The notes beneath the pieces are model-generated. The model searched no databases, was not told where the DNA came from, and worked only from the letters and a program-made list of their open reading frames with translations. This document shows positions 40,657 to 49,845 of a DNA stretch of 64,000 nucleotides, one piece after another. A program made the translations under genes and the position numbers. Numbering within the stretch: position 1 is the first letter of the stretch; every line of letters starts with the position of its first letter. This DNA is from Oscillospiraceae bacterium (GTDB lineage Bacteria > Bacillota > Clostridia > Oscillospirales > Oscillospiraceae), in contig JAFQNL010000024.1 in NCBI GenBank assembly GCA_017395935.1, positions 1 to 64,000 of the forward strand. The letters run 5' to 3'.

Positions 40657-41724
40657 ATGAAACGATACTGGTCCAGCCGGATCCGGGCTCTTACTCCCTA
40701 TACTCCCGGCGAGCAGCCCAAGAACCGGCAGTTTATCAAGCTCAATACCAATGAAAATCCCTACCCGCCCTCTCCTTTGGCTCTGCAGGCCATTTCCCAA
40801 CGGGCAGACGACAGCCTGCGGCTTTATCCTGACCCGGAGGCGGGGGAGCTGATTTCCGCCCTCAGCGAGAATTATGGACTCGATCCGAAGGAAGTTTTCG
40901 TGGGCAACGGTTCGGATGAGGTGCTTGCATTCGCCTTTCAGGCCTTCTTCAGCCCCGGCAGCACCATTGTCTATCCGGATGTTACTTACTCGTTCTATCC
41001 CGTCTATGCCGATCTCTTCGCCATCAACAGCCGCAGGATCCCGCTGCAGCCGGACTTTACCGTTCCGGTTCAGGCTTTTCTGGGAGGAAACGACGGTGTA
41101 GTGCTGGCCAATCCAAACGCGCCTACCGGTATCGAGCTGCCTCAGGAGTCCATTCGACGTATTCTGGAGGCGAACCGGGATGTGGTGGTCATCGTGGACG
41201 AAGCCTATGTGGATTTTGGCGGTCAGTCGGCGCTGCCTCTGATCCGGGAATATCCGAATCTTCTCGTCGTTCAGACTACCTCCAAGTCAAGAGCGCTGGC
41301 CGGTCTCCGGGTGGGCTTTGCCTTTGGCCATCCGGACCTGATCGCCGGTCTCAACTGCGTAAAAAACTCCTTTAATTCCTATACTATGGACCGTCTTGCC
41401 ATTGCAGGCGCCGCCGCTTCGGTCCGGGACCAGGCCTATTTTGACCGGCAGCGGGAAAAAGTGATGGCAACCCGGGACCGGACTGCAGAGGAACTCTCAC
41501 GGCTGGGCTTTCAGGTCCTGCCCTCCAAGTCAAACTTTCTCTTTGCCTGCCATCCCCGGCTGGATGCCAGAACGATCTTCCAGGGGCTGAGAACCCGGGG
41601 CATTCTGGTACGCTACTTCGACCAGCCGCGTATTGACCAATATCTTCGTATCACGATCGGCACAGATCAGGACATGCAAGCTCTGACAGCGGCTATGGAT
41701 GAGATTCTTCATACAGGAGCGTGA
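40657..41724 (+). CDS. hisC: Histidinol-phosphate aminotransferase
   Basis: This 355-residue fold-type I PLP enzyme is in the HisC branch: LNTNENPYPPSP, VGNGSDEVLAFAFQAF, NPNAPTGIELP, VDEAYVDFGG, and the PLP-Lys motif TTSKSRALAGLRVGF. It makes histidinol phosphate in histidine biosynthesis, or may accept aromatic amino acids; no other his gene is present. The ATG at 40657 follows GAGGA, 4 bp after the DUF951 stop. Confidence 0.94.
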   Translation: MKRYWSSRIRALTPYTPGEQPKNRQFIKLNTNENPYPPSPLALQAISQRADDSLRLYPDPEAGELISALSENYGLDPKEVFVGNGSDEVLAFAFQAFFSPGSTIVYPDVTYSFYPVYADLFAINSRRIPLQPDFTVPVQAFLGGNDGVVLANPNAPTGIELPQESIRRILEANRDVVVIVDEAYVDFGGQSALPLIREYPNLLVVQTTSKSRALAGLRVGFAFGHPDLIAGLNCVKNSFNSYTMDRLAIAGAAASVRDQAYFDRQREKVMATRDRTAEELSRLGFQVLPSKSNFLFACHPRLDARTIFQGLRTRGILVRYFDQPRIDQYLRITIGTDQDMQALTAAMDEILHTGA

Positions 41725-41730
41725 ATCCAA

Positions 41731-43959
41731 ATGGGCCAGAACAGCCAATCCATCAATCAGACGATCAGCTATCGTCCTTTGATGTGTGTCTGTATGGCCT
41801 TTTCTTTTGCTGTTTTTCTCTCCGTATTTTTCTTTGCCGGCTGGCAGATGCTGCTTCTGTTTGCCCTCTGTCTGTTTTCGGGCCTTGCTCTGCTGCTGAG
41901 AAGACATAAACTGCTCTCCGGTGTCCTTCTGGGCTGCGCACTGGGCCTGATGCTCAGTTGGATTACCAGTTATCAGATCACCAATCTGGAACAAAACTGG
42001 GCGGGGAAGACGCTTCCCCTCGAACTGCAGGCGCTGGACTACCAGCAGGATACGGACTATGGTTACCGTCTGGACGTTTCCGTTTTGACGCAGGGGGCTC
42101 TGAATGGGGAGAAGATGGTCCTCTATACTGACCAGTCAATGAAAGACTTAAAGCCGGGCGACCTGCTTTCCGGCCAGATCAAGCTGAGTTCCGCCCGGGG
42201 CAGAGAATCGCTTTGGGCCCTCGCCGCCTACAGCCGTAATATCCGTATGGAAGGAACCTGCCATCAGCTGACGCTCCAAAGAGCCCCTACTCCTCTGCAC
42301 CTTCAGCCACGGGTTTGGGCTCATGGCCTGGCAGAGAGACTGGGAGTATTGCTCAGTCAGGAGAGCGCCGCCTTTCTCACCTCTGTCACGTTGGGTGAGA
42401 AGCAACACCTGAGTGACCGGCTGCGCCGTGATCTGGACCGCACCGGACTGAGCCATATTACCGCCGCTTCCGGCCTGCATGTCCATTTGATTGCCTCTGC
42501 CTTTCTGCTTCTTCCCGGCAGCAGACGGCGGAAATGCCTGTTGCTCATACCGATCCTTCCTCTTTATGGTGCGTTGGCCGGCGCGTCGCCGTCTATCATT
42601 CGTGCTGTTGTCATGCAGGAACTCTATCTGACCGCCAGTGTTCTGAACCGGGAAGAGGATGGACTGACCTCCCTCTCTCTTGCTCTGGCCCTGCTGCTGC
42701 TTTGGGACCCGGTTGCCATAGCTAACGTGGGCCTTCAGCTCTCCTTCGCCGCTATGGCGGGCATCCTGCTGGTGGGTCCCCGCCTGACTGAGTGGTGGAA
42801 GAGTTGGAATCTGCCCGGGCGATTCTGGTATAGCCTGCAGGTTACGATATCTGCCAATGTGTTCACTCTGCCGTTGGTTCTCTTCTACTTTGGCAGTACT
42901 TCGTCAATTACTCTGCTGTCCAACCTTCTGGTTCTATGGATACTGCCTGTTTTGCTTCCGGGTGCCATTATCTGCTGTTTTGGTCCGTTACGCTTTCTGG
43001 CACCCCTGCTTGACGCTGCGACCCATGGACTGCTCACTGTCATTCGGCTTCTTGGCCGGATCCCATGGGCCAGCTTCAGTGCTGACCATAAAATCTTCCT
43101 CCTCTGGCTCCTCATTTGCTATCTCCTTGGCTTTGCCGCGTGGAAGTTCTGGCTCCGTCCCGGACAGACCCTTCGCCTGTCTGCTCTGTCCCTGCTGCTT
43201 CTGACCGGATGTTTTCTCTCGGTAAGCGGCTACTACAGCGCCGACGCTCTGACTTATACCGCGCTTGATGTGGGGCAGGGGCAATGTATCCTGCTCACCG
43301 ACGGAGACCATACCACAGTTGTTGACTGTGGCAGCCTTGATAAGGACTGCTGCGAGATTCTCAGACGGGAGCTGGGTATGGCTGGCAGGGGAGAGATTGA
43401 CGAGCTGGTCATCACCCACTACGACAGCGATCATATCAGCGGATTTATCCCGCTACTGGATACAATTGCTGTCCATCGGATCTACCTTCCCATACCTGCG
43501 CCGGAAGAGCAAAATACGTTCCTGCTCCTTACCGCTGCCGCCCGGGCAAAGGGGAGTGAACTGATACTGGTCAGAGAGCAGGCGCATTTTCTCGCCGGAA
43601 AGACCGACTATCGTATCTGCGTGACCCGCTCAAAGGAGGAGCGGGGCCTTGCGCTGCATGCTGCTCGGGCAGAAGGGAGCGTTTTGGTCATGGGTGATGT
43701 CGATGCTCTGGCTGAGCGCCGGCTGCTGGAACGCTGGGATCTGCCTCGGCCGGATATACTTACCGCCTCCCACCATGGAAGCCGTTACTCCAACAGCTTT
43801 ACTCTCCTTACTGTTCTTCGGCCTCGCTGTCTTGTGGTCTCGGCAGGAGAGAACAATATGTACGGTCACCCTCATCCGGATGTTCTGGAACGGTGCAGAA
43901 TGCTGAATATTCCCGTCCTCCGGACCGATCGTCAAGGGCGAATCAGTTGCCAATTATAA
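41731..43959 (+). CDS. comEC: ComEC/Rec2 DNA-uptake channel
   Basis: This 742-residue protein has an N-terminal membrane/OB-like part, the central competence domain with TAASGLHVHLIASAF and about ten spans, and a C-terminal metallo-beta-lactamase domain: TALDVGQGQCILL, VVDCGS, VITHYDSDHISGF and ASHHGSRYSN. It is the transmembrane pore for single-stranded DNA in natural transformation. All three domains appear intact. The ATG is 6 bp after hisC; no strong SD is seen. No comEA or pilus gene is in the window. Confidence 0.95.
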   Translation: MGQNSQSINQTISYRPLMCVCMAFSFAVFLSVFFFAGWQMLLLFALCLFSGLALLLRRHKLLSGVLLGCALGLMLSWITSYQITNLEQNWAGKTLPLELQALDYQQDTDYGYRLDVSVLTQGALNGEKMVLYTDQSMKDLKPGDLLSGQIKLSSARGRESLWALAAYSRNIRMEGTCHQLTLQRAPTPLHLQPRVWAHGLAERLGVLLSQESAAFLTSVTLGEKQHLSDRLRRDLDRTGLSHITAASGLHVHLIASAFLLLPGSRRRKCLLLIPILPLYGALAGASPSIIRAVVMQELYLTASVLNREEDGLTSLSLALALLLLWDPVAIANVGLQLSFAAMAGILLVGPRLTEWWKSWNLPGRFWYSLQVTISANVFTLPLVLFYFGSTSSITLLSNLLVLWILPVLLPGAIICCFGPLRFLAPLLDAATHGLLTVIRLLGRIPWASFSADHKIFLLWLLICYLLGFAAWKFWLRPGQTLRLSALSLLLLTGCFLSVSGYYSADALTYTALDVGQGQCILLTDGDHTTVVDCGSLDKDCCEILRRELGMAGRGEIDELVITHYDSDHISGFIPLLDTIAVHRIYLPIPAPEEQNTFLLLTAAARAKGSELILVREQAHFLAGKTDYRICVTRSKEERGLALHAARAEGSVLVMGDVDALAERRLLERWDLPRPDILTASHHGSRYSNSFTLLTVLRPRCLVVSAGENNMYGHPHPDVLERCRMLNIPVLRTDRQGRISCQL

Positions 43960-44000
43960 CTATTTCATGGATTGTTTACACTTACTGCCGGGTGAATGAC

Positions 44001-44029
44001 TGGACTGAGCGTTGAATTTATGCTAAACT
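44001..44029 (+). promoter_or_regulatory. Putative promoter of the GT8 gene
   Basis: TGGACT (44001-44006), 17 bp, TAAACT (44024-44029), about 33 bp before the TTG start. Confidence 0.45.
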
Positions 44030-44061
44030 AGTTGAAATGACTGTAAAAGGGGGCTTAGGGC

Positions 44062-44928
44062 TTGATTGCCCATCCCATGAGACCTATCGCGCTGCTCACA
44101 ACACTGAACGAAGCATACCTTCCTCAACTGCTGGTTTTGCTCACTTCCTTGCATGTGAACAATCCCGGCGAGACGTTCTGTCTCTATCTGATTCATCGTT
44201 CCTTCCGTCCTGAGACACTGGAACAGCTTGACCAGGACTGTGCCCAGCTCTCTGTGAAGCTTGTGGCTCTGAAGGTGGATGAAACTCTCTTTACCGGCGC
44301 TCCAGTCAGCAGACAGTATCCTCAGGAGATGTATTATCGGCTCCTTGCGCCCTGCCTGCTCCCGCCAGAACTGGATCGGGTGATCTATTTGGATCCGGAC
44401 ATTCTGGTGATCAATCCGATCCGCCCGCTTTGGGAGACAGACCTGCAGGGAAATCTTTTTGCTGCCGCTGCCCATACGGGCAAAACTGAGCTAGCCAATG
44501 ACTTTAACCGCTTTCGGCTGAAGACAGAGCACCAGTACTATAATTCCGGCGTCCTGCTCATTGATCTGGAGCGTGGAAGAGAAGAAATCCGCCCGGAGGA
44601 GCTCTTCACCTATGCCAGAGAACATCCCCGGGAGCTCATTCTTCCCGATCAGGATATCCTCAATATTCTCTATGGCAACCGGATTCTGGCGCTGGATGAC
44701 TATATCTGGAACTACGATGCCAGAAACTTCTCCAGCTATCTGCTGCGAAGCAGTGGCCAGGCCGATCTGGACTGGGTGGTGTCCCACACGGCCATCCTCC
44801 ATTTCTGTGGCCGGGCAAAACCGTGGAAGGCTCATTACCGCCATCGGTTTGGACTGCTCTATAAACATTACGCACGGCTGACGGACCGATTTTTTTCCGC
44901 CGACCCTGAAAGGAAGCGAAACGAGTGA
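44062..44928 (+). CDS. GT8-family glycosyltransferase
   Basis: This 288-residue retaining glycosyltransferase has the GT8 pattern: IALLTTLNEAYLPQLLVLL, MYYRLLAPCLLP, the metal-binding IYLDPDILV (D111, D113), YNSGVLLIDL, LPDQDILNIL and a C-terminal ILHFCGRAKPW. Such enzymes add glucose or galactose to lipopolysaccharide, teichoic acid or protein acceptors. The start is probably the TTG at 44062 (AAGGGGGC about 10 bp upstream); an ATG at 44077 lacks an SD. It overlaps pgsA by 4 bp, tying it to membrane lipid synthesis by position only. Confidence 0.9.
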   Translation: MIAHPMRPIALLTTLNEAYLPQLLVLLTSLHVNNPGETFCLYLIHRSFRPETLEQLDQDCAQLSVKLVALKVDETLFTGAPVSRQYPQEMYYRLLAPCLLPPELDRVIYLDPDILVINPIRPLWETDLQGNLFAAAAHTGKTELANDFNRFRLKTEHQYYNSGVLLIDLERGREEIRPEELFTYAREHPRELILPDQDILNILYGNRILALDDYIWNYDARNFSSYLLRSSGQADLDWVVSHTAILHFCGRAKPWKAHYRHRFGLLYKHYARLTDRFFSADPERKRNE

Positions 44929-45497
44929 AACGCTACGAACATCTTCTGTGTCACATTCCCAATCTGCTTTCCAATTTCCGTATCGTTCTGATTCCCTTCT
45001 TCATCTATGAGATGCTTAAGGGCAACACTATGAACGGTGCTATCGTCCTGATCGCTTCTGGTATTACTGATATGCTCGACGGTTATCTGGCCCGGCGTTT
45101 TAACTGGATCTCTGATATCGGAAAGGCGCTGGATCCCATGGCCGATAAACTGACCACCATAGCCGTCTGCTTCTGCCTTATGGTTCGTTATTCCCGGCTC
45201 TGGTTCTTCTTTGCCATTATGCTGATCAAGGACACGGTTATGCTGGTTCTGGGTATCCGACTGCATACCAGCGGTGTCAAGATTAAGGGAGCCCGCTGGT
45301 ACGGCAAAGTAGCTACCATTGTCTTCTATGTGGTTATGGTGCTGCTGATCCTGTTCCCGGGCCTGCCTCAGAATGTGGTCTCCGGACTGGTCATTGCCGC
45401 TGCCGGCTGCGCCGTTATGGCAGCGCTGCTCTACCTGAAAACGGCCCTGACCGATTCTCTGACCGAGAAGAAGCAGGACTGCCCTCAAGAAGCATAA
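44925..45497 (+). CDS. pgsA: CDP-diacylglycerol-glycerol-3-phosphate 3-phosphatidyltransferase (PgsA-like)
   Basis: This 190-residue, five- to six-span enzyme has the complete CDP-alcohol phosphotransferase motif: D49, D52-G-x2-A-R, G66, D70, D74 in the block DMLDGYLARR...GKALDPMAD. It makes phosphatidylglycerol phosphate, the first step to phosphatidylglycerol. The cardiolipin branch of the same family is a less likely alternative. The start is GTG at 44925, overlapping the GT8 stop, with AAGGAAG upstream. Confidence 0.9.
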   Translation: MKRYEHLLCHIPNLLSNFRIVLIPFFIYEMLKGNTMNGAIVLIASGITDMLDGYLARRFNWISDIGKALDPMADKLTTIAVCFCLMVRYSRLWFFFAIMLIKDTVMLVLGIRLHTSGVKIKGARWYGKVATIVFYVVMVLLILFPGLPQNVVSGLVIAAAGCAVMAALLYLKTALTDSLTEKKQDCPQEA

Positions 45498-45505
45498 GTA
45501 AGTAC

Positions 45506-45533
45506 ATCCTCCGGCGTCAGCCGGAGGATTTTT
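45506..45533 (+). terminator. Terminator of pgsA
   Basis: A 10-bp perfect stem (45506-45515 with 45520-45529), loop GTCA, then TTTTTG. Confidence 0.88.
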
Positions 45534-45543
45534 GCGGCCAGAC

Positions 45544-45714
45544 TTATCGGACTAAAGCGTCCGCAATCTGATCCATGACCTGCGAGACTGTCTTCATGGC
45601 TCGCCCGGCCGATGCGCGCTTGGACATCCGGGACTTGGGGGACATGGCCAGACTCAGCACAGCCCCCACCGCGATTCCTGCGCCCAGACCGCCTAAGATC
45701 TGCTTTTTGCTCAT
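45544..45714 (-). CDS. 56-residue glycine-zipper membrane protein, YtxH-like
   Basis: A short frame on the minus strand has an excellent SD (AGGAGG, 9 bp before the ATG) and reads MSKKQILGGLGAGIAVGAV, then LSLAMSPKSRMSKR and a basic amphipathic tail ending QIADALVR. The Gly-rich hydrophobic segment (about 7-24) followed by basic residues is the YtxH/glycine-zipper style seen in small stress or membrane-associated proteins. It converges on pgsA and diverges from pyrC. Function is unknown. Confidence 0.75.
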   Translation of the reverse strand: MSKKQILGGLGAGIAVGAVLSLAMSPKSRMSKRASAGRAMKTVSQVMDQIADALVR

Positions 45715-45794
45715 AGGAAAAGGCCTCCTTTCCGGTTCTGAAGACAGTGTTCCCCGGAGAACGAAAAACTGTCCTGAGAAATTCCGGAATTGAA

Positions 45795-45823
45795 TTGATT
45801 CCCCCCTTCCTTTGGTGTATAAT
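45795..45823 (+). promoter_or_regulatory. Promoter of the pyr operon
   Basis: TTGATT (45795-45800), 17 bp, TATAAT (45818-45823). The leader is only about 35 nt, too short for a PyrR-type attenuator. Confidence 0.75.
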
Positions 45824-45863
45824 TAAGCTACATATATGCAAAATCCTGAAAAAGGAGTGTCAA

Positions 45864-47159
45864 GTGTTGAAGCTTCTCATTAAGAACGGCACCCTGATCG
45901 ATCCCGCCTGTGGGATCGGCGGAAGAATGGACATTCTGGTGGAAGATGGCGTCATTATTGTTATTGGAAATGGCGTCTCTGACCCGGATGCTCAGGTGCT
46001 GGATGCCTCTGGTCTGTGTGTCTGTGCCGGTCTGGTGGATATGCACGTCCACCTGCGCGATCCCGGCCTGACCTACAAAGAGGATATCTTTACCGGTTCC
46101 CGGGCCGCTGCCCGAGGCGGATTTACATCAATTGCCTGTATGCCCAATACCAAGCCGGTGACTGATACCCCCGAAGGGATCGCCTATGTGCTGGAAAAGG
46201 CAAAGGAAAACTGCGGCGTCCATATCTGGCCCATTGGCGCGCTTTCCGTGGGTGAGCAGGGGAAGGAGATGACCAATGTCCGGGCACTGAAAAAAGCCGG
46301 AGCGGTGGCCATTTCTGACGACGGAATTCCTGTCATGGATGCGAACCTTATGCGTGATGCTTTGCTGCGCTGCCACCGGAGCAAGATGACTGTCCTCTCC
46401 CACTGTGAGGATGATAATATGGTTAAGGGCCGCGGTGTCAATGAAGGCCGTATTTCCCGTCAGCTTGGTCTGCCCGGCAGACCTGCCATCGCTGAGGATA
46501 TTATGGTTATGCGGGACGCCATGCTGGCTGAGGAGACCCGGACCGCGGTCCATATCTGCCATATTTCCACTGCAAACAGCGTCAATATTGTTCGCCAGTT
46601 CAAGCGCAAGGGAGTTCAGATCACCTGCGAGACCTGCCCTCAGTATTTTACCCTCACCCACGAGGAAGTCCTCCGGCAGGGCACCATGGCCAAGGTCAAC
46701 CCGCCCCTCCGTGCGACCAAGGATAAGGAGGCCATTTTGGCCGGCCTGAAAGACGGCACCATTGACTGTATCGTTACCGACCACGCCCCCCATTCTGCCG
46801 AGGAGAAGGCCAGAAGCCTGACCGAAGCGCCTGCGGGCATGGTGGGTCTGGAGACCTCTTTGGGCTTGGCTTTGACCTATCTCTATCACACCGGCGAGAT
46901 GAGTCTGACGGACATCGTGGAGAAAATGACCCTGAGTCCCGCCAAGATCCTCGGTCTGCGCAAGGGCTTTTTGGCTCTGGGCGCCAGTGCCGATATTACT
47001 ATCTTTGATCCGAACGAGCGCTGGGTAGTCGATCCTAACCAGTTTGCCTCCAAGGGCCGTAATACTCCCTTCGGCGGTATGGAGCTCAGAGGCAAGGTCA
47101 AGTATACCATTGCTGATGGTCGAATCATTTACAGCGATAAAACCGGTTTTGACAACTGA
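45864..47159 (+). CDS. pyrC: Dihydroorotase
   Basis: This 431-residue class I dihydroorotase cyclises carbamoyl-aspartate. Metal ligands and conserved blocks are present: VDMHVHLRDPG, SDDGIPV, SHCEDDNMV, HICHIST, and the catalytic DHAPHSAEEK. The protein starts LKLLIKNGTLIDP. GTG at 45864 is preferred (AAAGGAG 6 bp upstream); the adjacent TTG at 45867 is the alternative. It leads the pyrC-pyrF-pyrK-pyrD operon; carAB, pyrB and pyrE are not in the window. Confidence 0.96.
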   Translation: MLKLLIKNGTLIDPACGIGGRMDILVEDGVIIVIGNGVSDPDAQVLDASGLCVCAGLVDMHVHLRDPGLTYKEDIFTGSRAAARGGFTSIACMPNTKPVTDTPEGIAYVLEKAKENCGVHIWPIGALSVGEQGKEMTNVRALKKAGAVAISDDGIPVMDANLMRDALLRCHRSKMTVLSHCEDDNMVKGRGVNEGRISRQLGLPGRPAIAEDIMVMRDAMLAEETRTAVHICHISTANSVNIVRQFKRKGVQITCETCPQYFTLTHEEVLRQGTMAKVNPPLRATKDKEAILAGLKDGTIDCIVTDHAPHSAEEKARSLTEAPAGMVGLETSLGLALTYLYHTGEMSLTDIVEKMTLSPAKILGLRKGFLALGASADITIFDPNERWVVDPNQFASKGRNTPFGGMELRGKVKYTIADGRIIYSDKTGFDN

Positions 47160-47176
47160 TAAGGAGGATATGCGCT

Positions 47177-48103
47177 ATGTCTTTTGATATTCTGCAGGAA
47201 AAGATCCGTAAAATGAAGAACCCTACCGTGGCCGGTCTGGATGCCCGTCTGGAATATGTGCCCGAACATATCACCAAGAAGTACATCGACGCCTACGGTG
47301 AGACCCGTAAGGCCGCTGCCGAGGCTATCTTTGAGTTTAACTGCGGTCTGATGGATGCCCTGTGCGATATCGTTCCTGCCGTCAAGCCTCAGGCTGCCTA
47401 TTATGAGAATCTGGGTTGGGAAGGCGTGGAAATGCTGGAGCGGACCATCAGATATGCCAAGGAAAAGGGATTCTACGTCATTGCCGACATCAAGCGCGGT
47501 GACATCGGCGCCACTGCCTCTGCCTACTCTGAAGGTTGGCTGGGTAAGAGCAAGATCGGCTCCTCTATGGTTTCCGCCTTCGATGCCGACTGCGTCACCC
47601 TTAACGGTTATATGGGCTCCGACGCCATTAAGCCCTTCCTGAAAGATGCTGAAACCTACGATAAGACCGCCTTTGTCCTTGTCCGCACCTCCAATCCCTC
47701 TGCCATCGAGCTGCAGGATATGGTAGCCGGTGACCGGCTGGTCTATAAGGTCATGGCCGAGCTGGTGGATCAGTGGGGCAAGACCACTCAGGTGGGTGAA
47801 TATGGTTATAACCGTGTTGGTGCTGTGACCGGTGCCACCTACCCCTCCGACCTGCGTCTGCTGCGCAAAATGCTGCCCAATACCTTCTTCCTGGTGCCCG
47901 GCTATGGCGCGCAGGGCGGTACTGCCGAGGACGTCCACTACGCCTTTGACCAGTATGGCCGCGGTGCTATCGTCAATTCCTCCCGGGGTATTATGTGTGC
48001 CTGGAAGAAGTCGGACAAGAACGGCGCTGACTTCGGCGAGGCTGCCCGGAACGCTGCCATTGAGATGCGCGACGCCATCAAGGCCGTCACCCCCATCCTG
48101 TAA
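47177..48103 (+). CDS. pyrF: Orotidine 5'-phosphate decarboxylase (type 2)
   Basis: This 308-residue enzyme makes UMP from OMP. The catalytic DIKRGDIGATA block, PAVKPQAAYYENLGWEG, VLVRTSNPSA and FLVPGYGAQGG identify the longer type 2 branch. SD AAGGAGG is 9 bp upstream of the ATG, 17 bp after pyrC. Confidence 0.96.
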   Translation: MSFDILQEKIRKMKNPTVAGLDARLEYVPEHITKKYIDAYGETRKAAAEAIFEFNCGLMDALCDIVPAVKPQAAYYENLGWEGVEMLERTIRYAKEKGFYVIADIKRGDIGATASAYSEGWLGKSKIGSSMVSAFDADCVTLNGYMGSDAIKPFLKDAETYDKTAFVLVRTSNPSAIELQDMVAGDRLVYKVMAELVDQWGKTTQVGEYGYNRVGAVTGATYPSDLRLLRKMLPNTFFLVPGYGAQGGTAEDVHYAFDQYGRGAIVNSSRGIMCAWKKSDKNGADFGEAARNAAIEMRDAIKAVTPIL

Positions 48104-48177
48104 CTTCACATTTTCTGGCATTAAGGCTCGCTATGAGCCTTTTGCCATGTATGACTCAGAAAGAAAAGGTGATCCCT

Positions 48178-48921
48178 ATGCCTATGACAAGCAATTGCCC
48201 CATTACCGATCTCCAGTGGCTGACTTCCGATGTGGTCTCTATTACCATGGAGGCCGGAGAACTGGCTGAGACTGCCAAGGCTGGCCAGTTTGTCAATATC
48301 AAGTGCGGTGAAGGACTGCTTCTCCGTCGTCCCATTTCTATTTGTGACGTCAACGGCAGCCTGCTGACCGTTGTCTTCCAGGTCAAGGGTGAAGGCACGA
48401 CCTGGCTCTCTCAGTGCCAGGTGGGTGAAGAACTGGATGTGCTCGGCCCTCTGGGACATGGCTATGATATTCCTGAGGGAAAGGTTCTCGTGGTCGGCGG
48501 CGGTATCGGTGTGCCTCCCATGCTCTACGCCGCCAAATGCTGCCATGAGGCCGATGCCTGTGTGGGCTTCCGGAGTCAGGCAAATGCCATCCTGCTCGAT
48601 GAACTCAACGCCGTCTGTGGTAAGGTACTGGTCACCAGTGACGACGGCTCCATTGGCGAACACGGTTTCGTCAATGCTCTTGTCAAGAAAGCGCTGGCAG
48701 AGGAACGCTATACCGCTGTTTTTGCCTGCGGCCCCAAAGTGATGCTCAAGACTGTCTATGACGTTGCCAAAGAGGCTGACGTTCCCTGCTTTGTTTCGAT
48801 GGAAGAGCGGATGGGCTGCGGAATCGGTGCCTGTCTGGTCTGCGCCTGCTCTGTGGGCGGCCATCATAAGCATGTCTGCAAGGACGGCCCTGTATTCAAT
48901 GCACAGGAGGTGGACTGGTAA
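48178..48921 (+). CDS. pyrK: Dihydroorotate dehydrogenase B, electron transfer subunit
   Basis: This 247-residue FAD/2Fe-2S protein passes electrons from PyrD to NAD+. RRPISICD binds FAD, VVGGGIGVPPMLYAAK binds NAD, and the C-terminal MEERMGCGIGACLVCAC with HVCKDGPVF carries the four cluster cysteines. The ATG at 48178 has AAGGTGA 5 bp upstream. Open frame extends back to 48133 with additional ATGs but without an SD. It overlaps pyrD by one base (TAATG). Confidence 0.95.
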   Translation: MPMTSNCPITDLQWLTSDVVSITMEAGELAETAKAGQFVNIKCGEGLLLRRPISICDVNGSLLTVVFQVKGEGTTWLSQCQVGEELDVLGPLGHGYDIPEGKVLVVGGGIGVPPMLYAAKCCHEADACVGFRSQANAILLDELNAVCGKVLVTSDDGSIGEHGFVNALVKKALAEERYTAVFACGPKVMLKTVYDVAKEADVPCFVSMEERMGCGIGACLVCACSVGGHHKHVCKDGPVFNAQEVDW

Positions 48922-49838
48922 TGAGTAAGGTGAATATGTCTGTTGATCTGGCCGGCATGAGCATGAAGAACCCTGTCGTGGTGGCCTCCGGCACCTTTGG
49001 CTTTGGCCGTGAGTACAGCCAGTTTTATGACCTGTCCAATCTGGGCGGTATCTGCGTCAAGGGTTTGACCCTCCATAAGCGGGAGGGCAATCCTCCTCCC
49101 CGGATCGCCGAGACACCTATGGGAATTCTCAATTCCGTCGGCCTTCAGAACCCTGGTGTAGACGGTTTTATTGAGACGGAGCTGCCCTGGCTGAAAGAAC
49201 AGGACGTTCGTATTATTGCCAATATCTCCGGCAACACCCCGGAAGAGTACGGTATTATGTGCCAGAAGCTTTCCAAGGCTGGGGTAGATATGATCGAAGT
49301 GAATATTTCTTGCCCCAATGTCAAGGCTGGCGGCCTCCAGTATGGCGTTGTGCCTGAGATGGCAGCCGAAGTGACCCGGGAGGCCAAGGCTCATTCCTCT
49401 GTCCCTGTCATGGTCAAGCTCTCTCCCAATGTCACCGATATTACCGCCATCGCCAAGGCGGTTGTAGACGCCGGCGCTGATGCCCTGTCTCTGATCAATA
49501 CTCTCCGTGGTATGCGTATTGATATCAACAGCCGTCGCCCCGTTCTGAAAATGAACACTGGCGGTCTCTCTGGTCCGGCCGTCCTTCCTGTAGCCGTTCG
49601 TATGGTTTGGGAAGTTGCCAATGCCGTCAATGTTCCCATTCTGGGTATGGGCGGTGTCTCCAAGGGCGAGGACGCGGCTCAGCTCATGCTGGCTGGTGCC
49701 TCTGCGGTGGCAGTGGGTACCGCCTGCTTCTCCGACCCTTATGCGCCGATCCATGTCCGTGACGGTCTGGAATCCATTGCCCAGCGCCAGAACCTGACCT
49801 CCGTCAGCCAGCTCACCGGAGCTGTCCAGCCCTGGTGA
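48921..49838 (+). CDS. pyrD: Dihydroorotate dehydrogenase B, catalytic subunit
   Basis: This 305-residue class 1B enzyme oxidises dihydroorotate to orotate. The FMN barrel motifs are LAGMSMKNPVVVASGTFG, GLQNPGVDGFIE, the active-site NISCPNVKAGG with the catalytic Cys, KLSPNVTDI, and GMGGVSKGEDAAQLMLAGA. ATG at 48921 overlaps the pyrK stop, supporting coupled synthesis of the two subunits. Confidence 0.97.
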   Translation: MSKVNMSVDLAGMSMKNPVVVASGTFGFGREYSQFYDLSNLGGICVKGLTLHKREGNPPPRIAETPMGILNSVGLQNPGVDGFIETELPWLKEQDVRIIANISGNTPEEYGIMCQKLSKAGVDMIEVNISCPNVKAGGLQYGVVPEMAAEVTREAKAHSSVPVMVKLSPNVTDITAIAKAVVDAGADALSLINTLRGMRIDINSRRPVLKMNTGGLSGPAVLPVAVRMVWEVANAVNVPILGMGGVSKGEDAAQLMLAGASAVAVGTACFSDPYAPIHVRDGLESIAQRQNLTSVSQLTGAVQPW

Positions 49839-49845
49839 CCGGTCC

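Noticed and set aside
45485..45841. A 118-codon frame on the minus strand between pgsA and pyrC
   Set aside because: No SD and low-complexity translation. The better frame there is the 56-residue gene at 45544-45714 with an AGGAGG SD.
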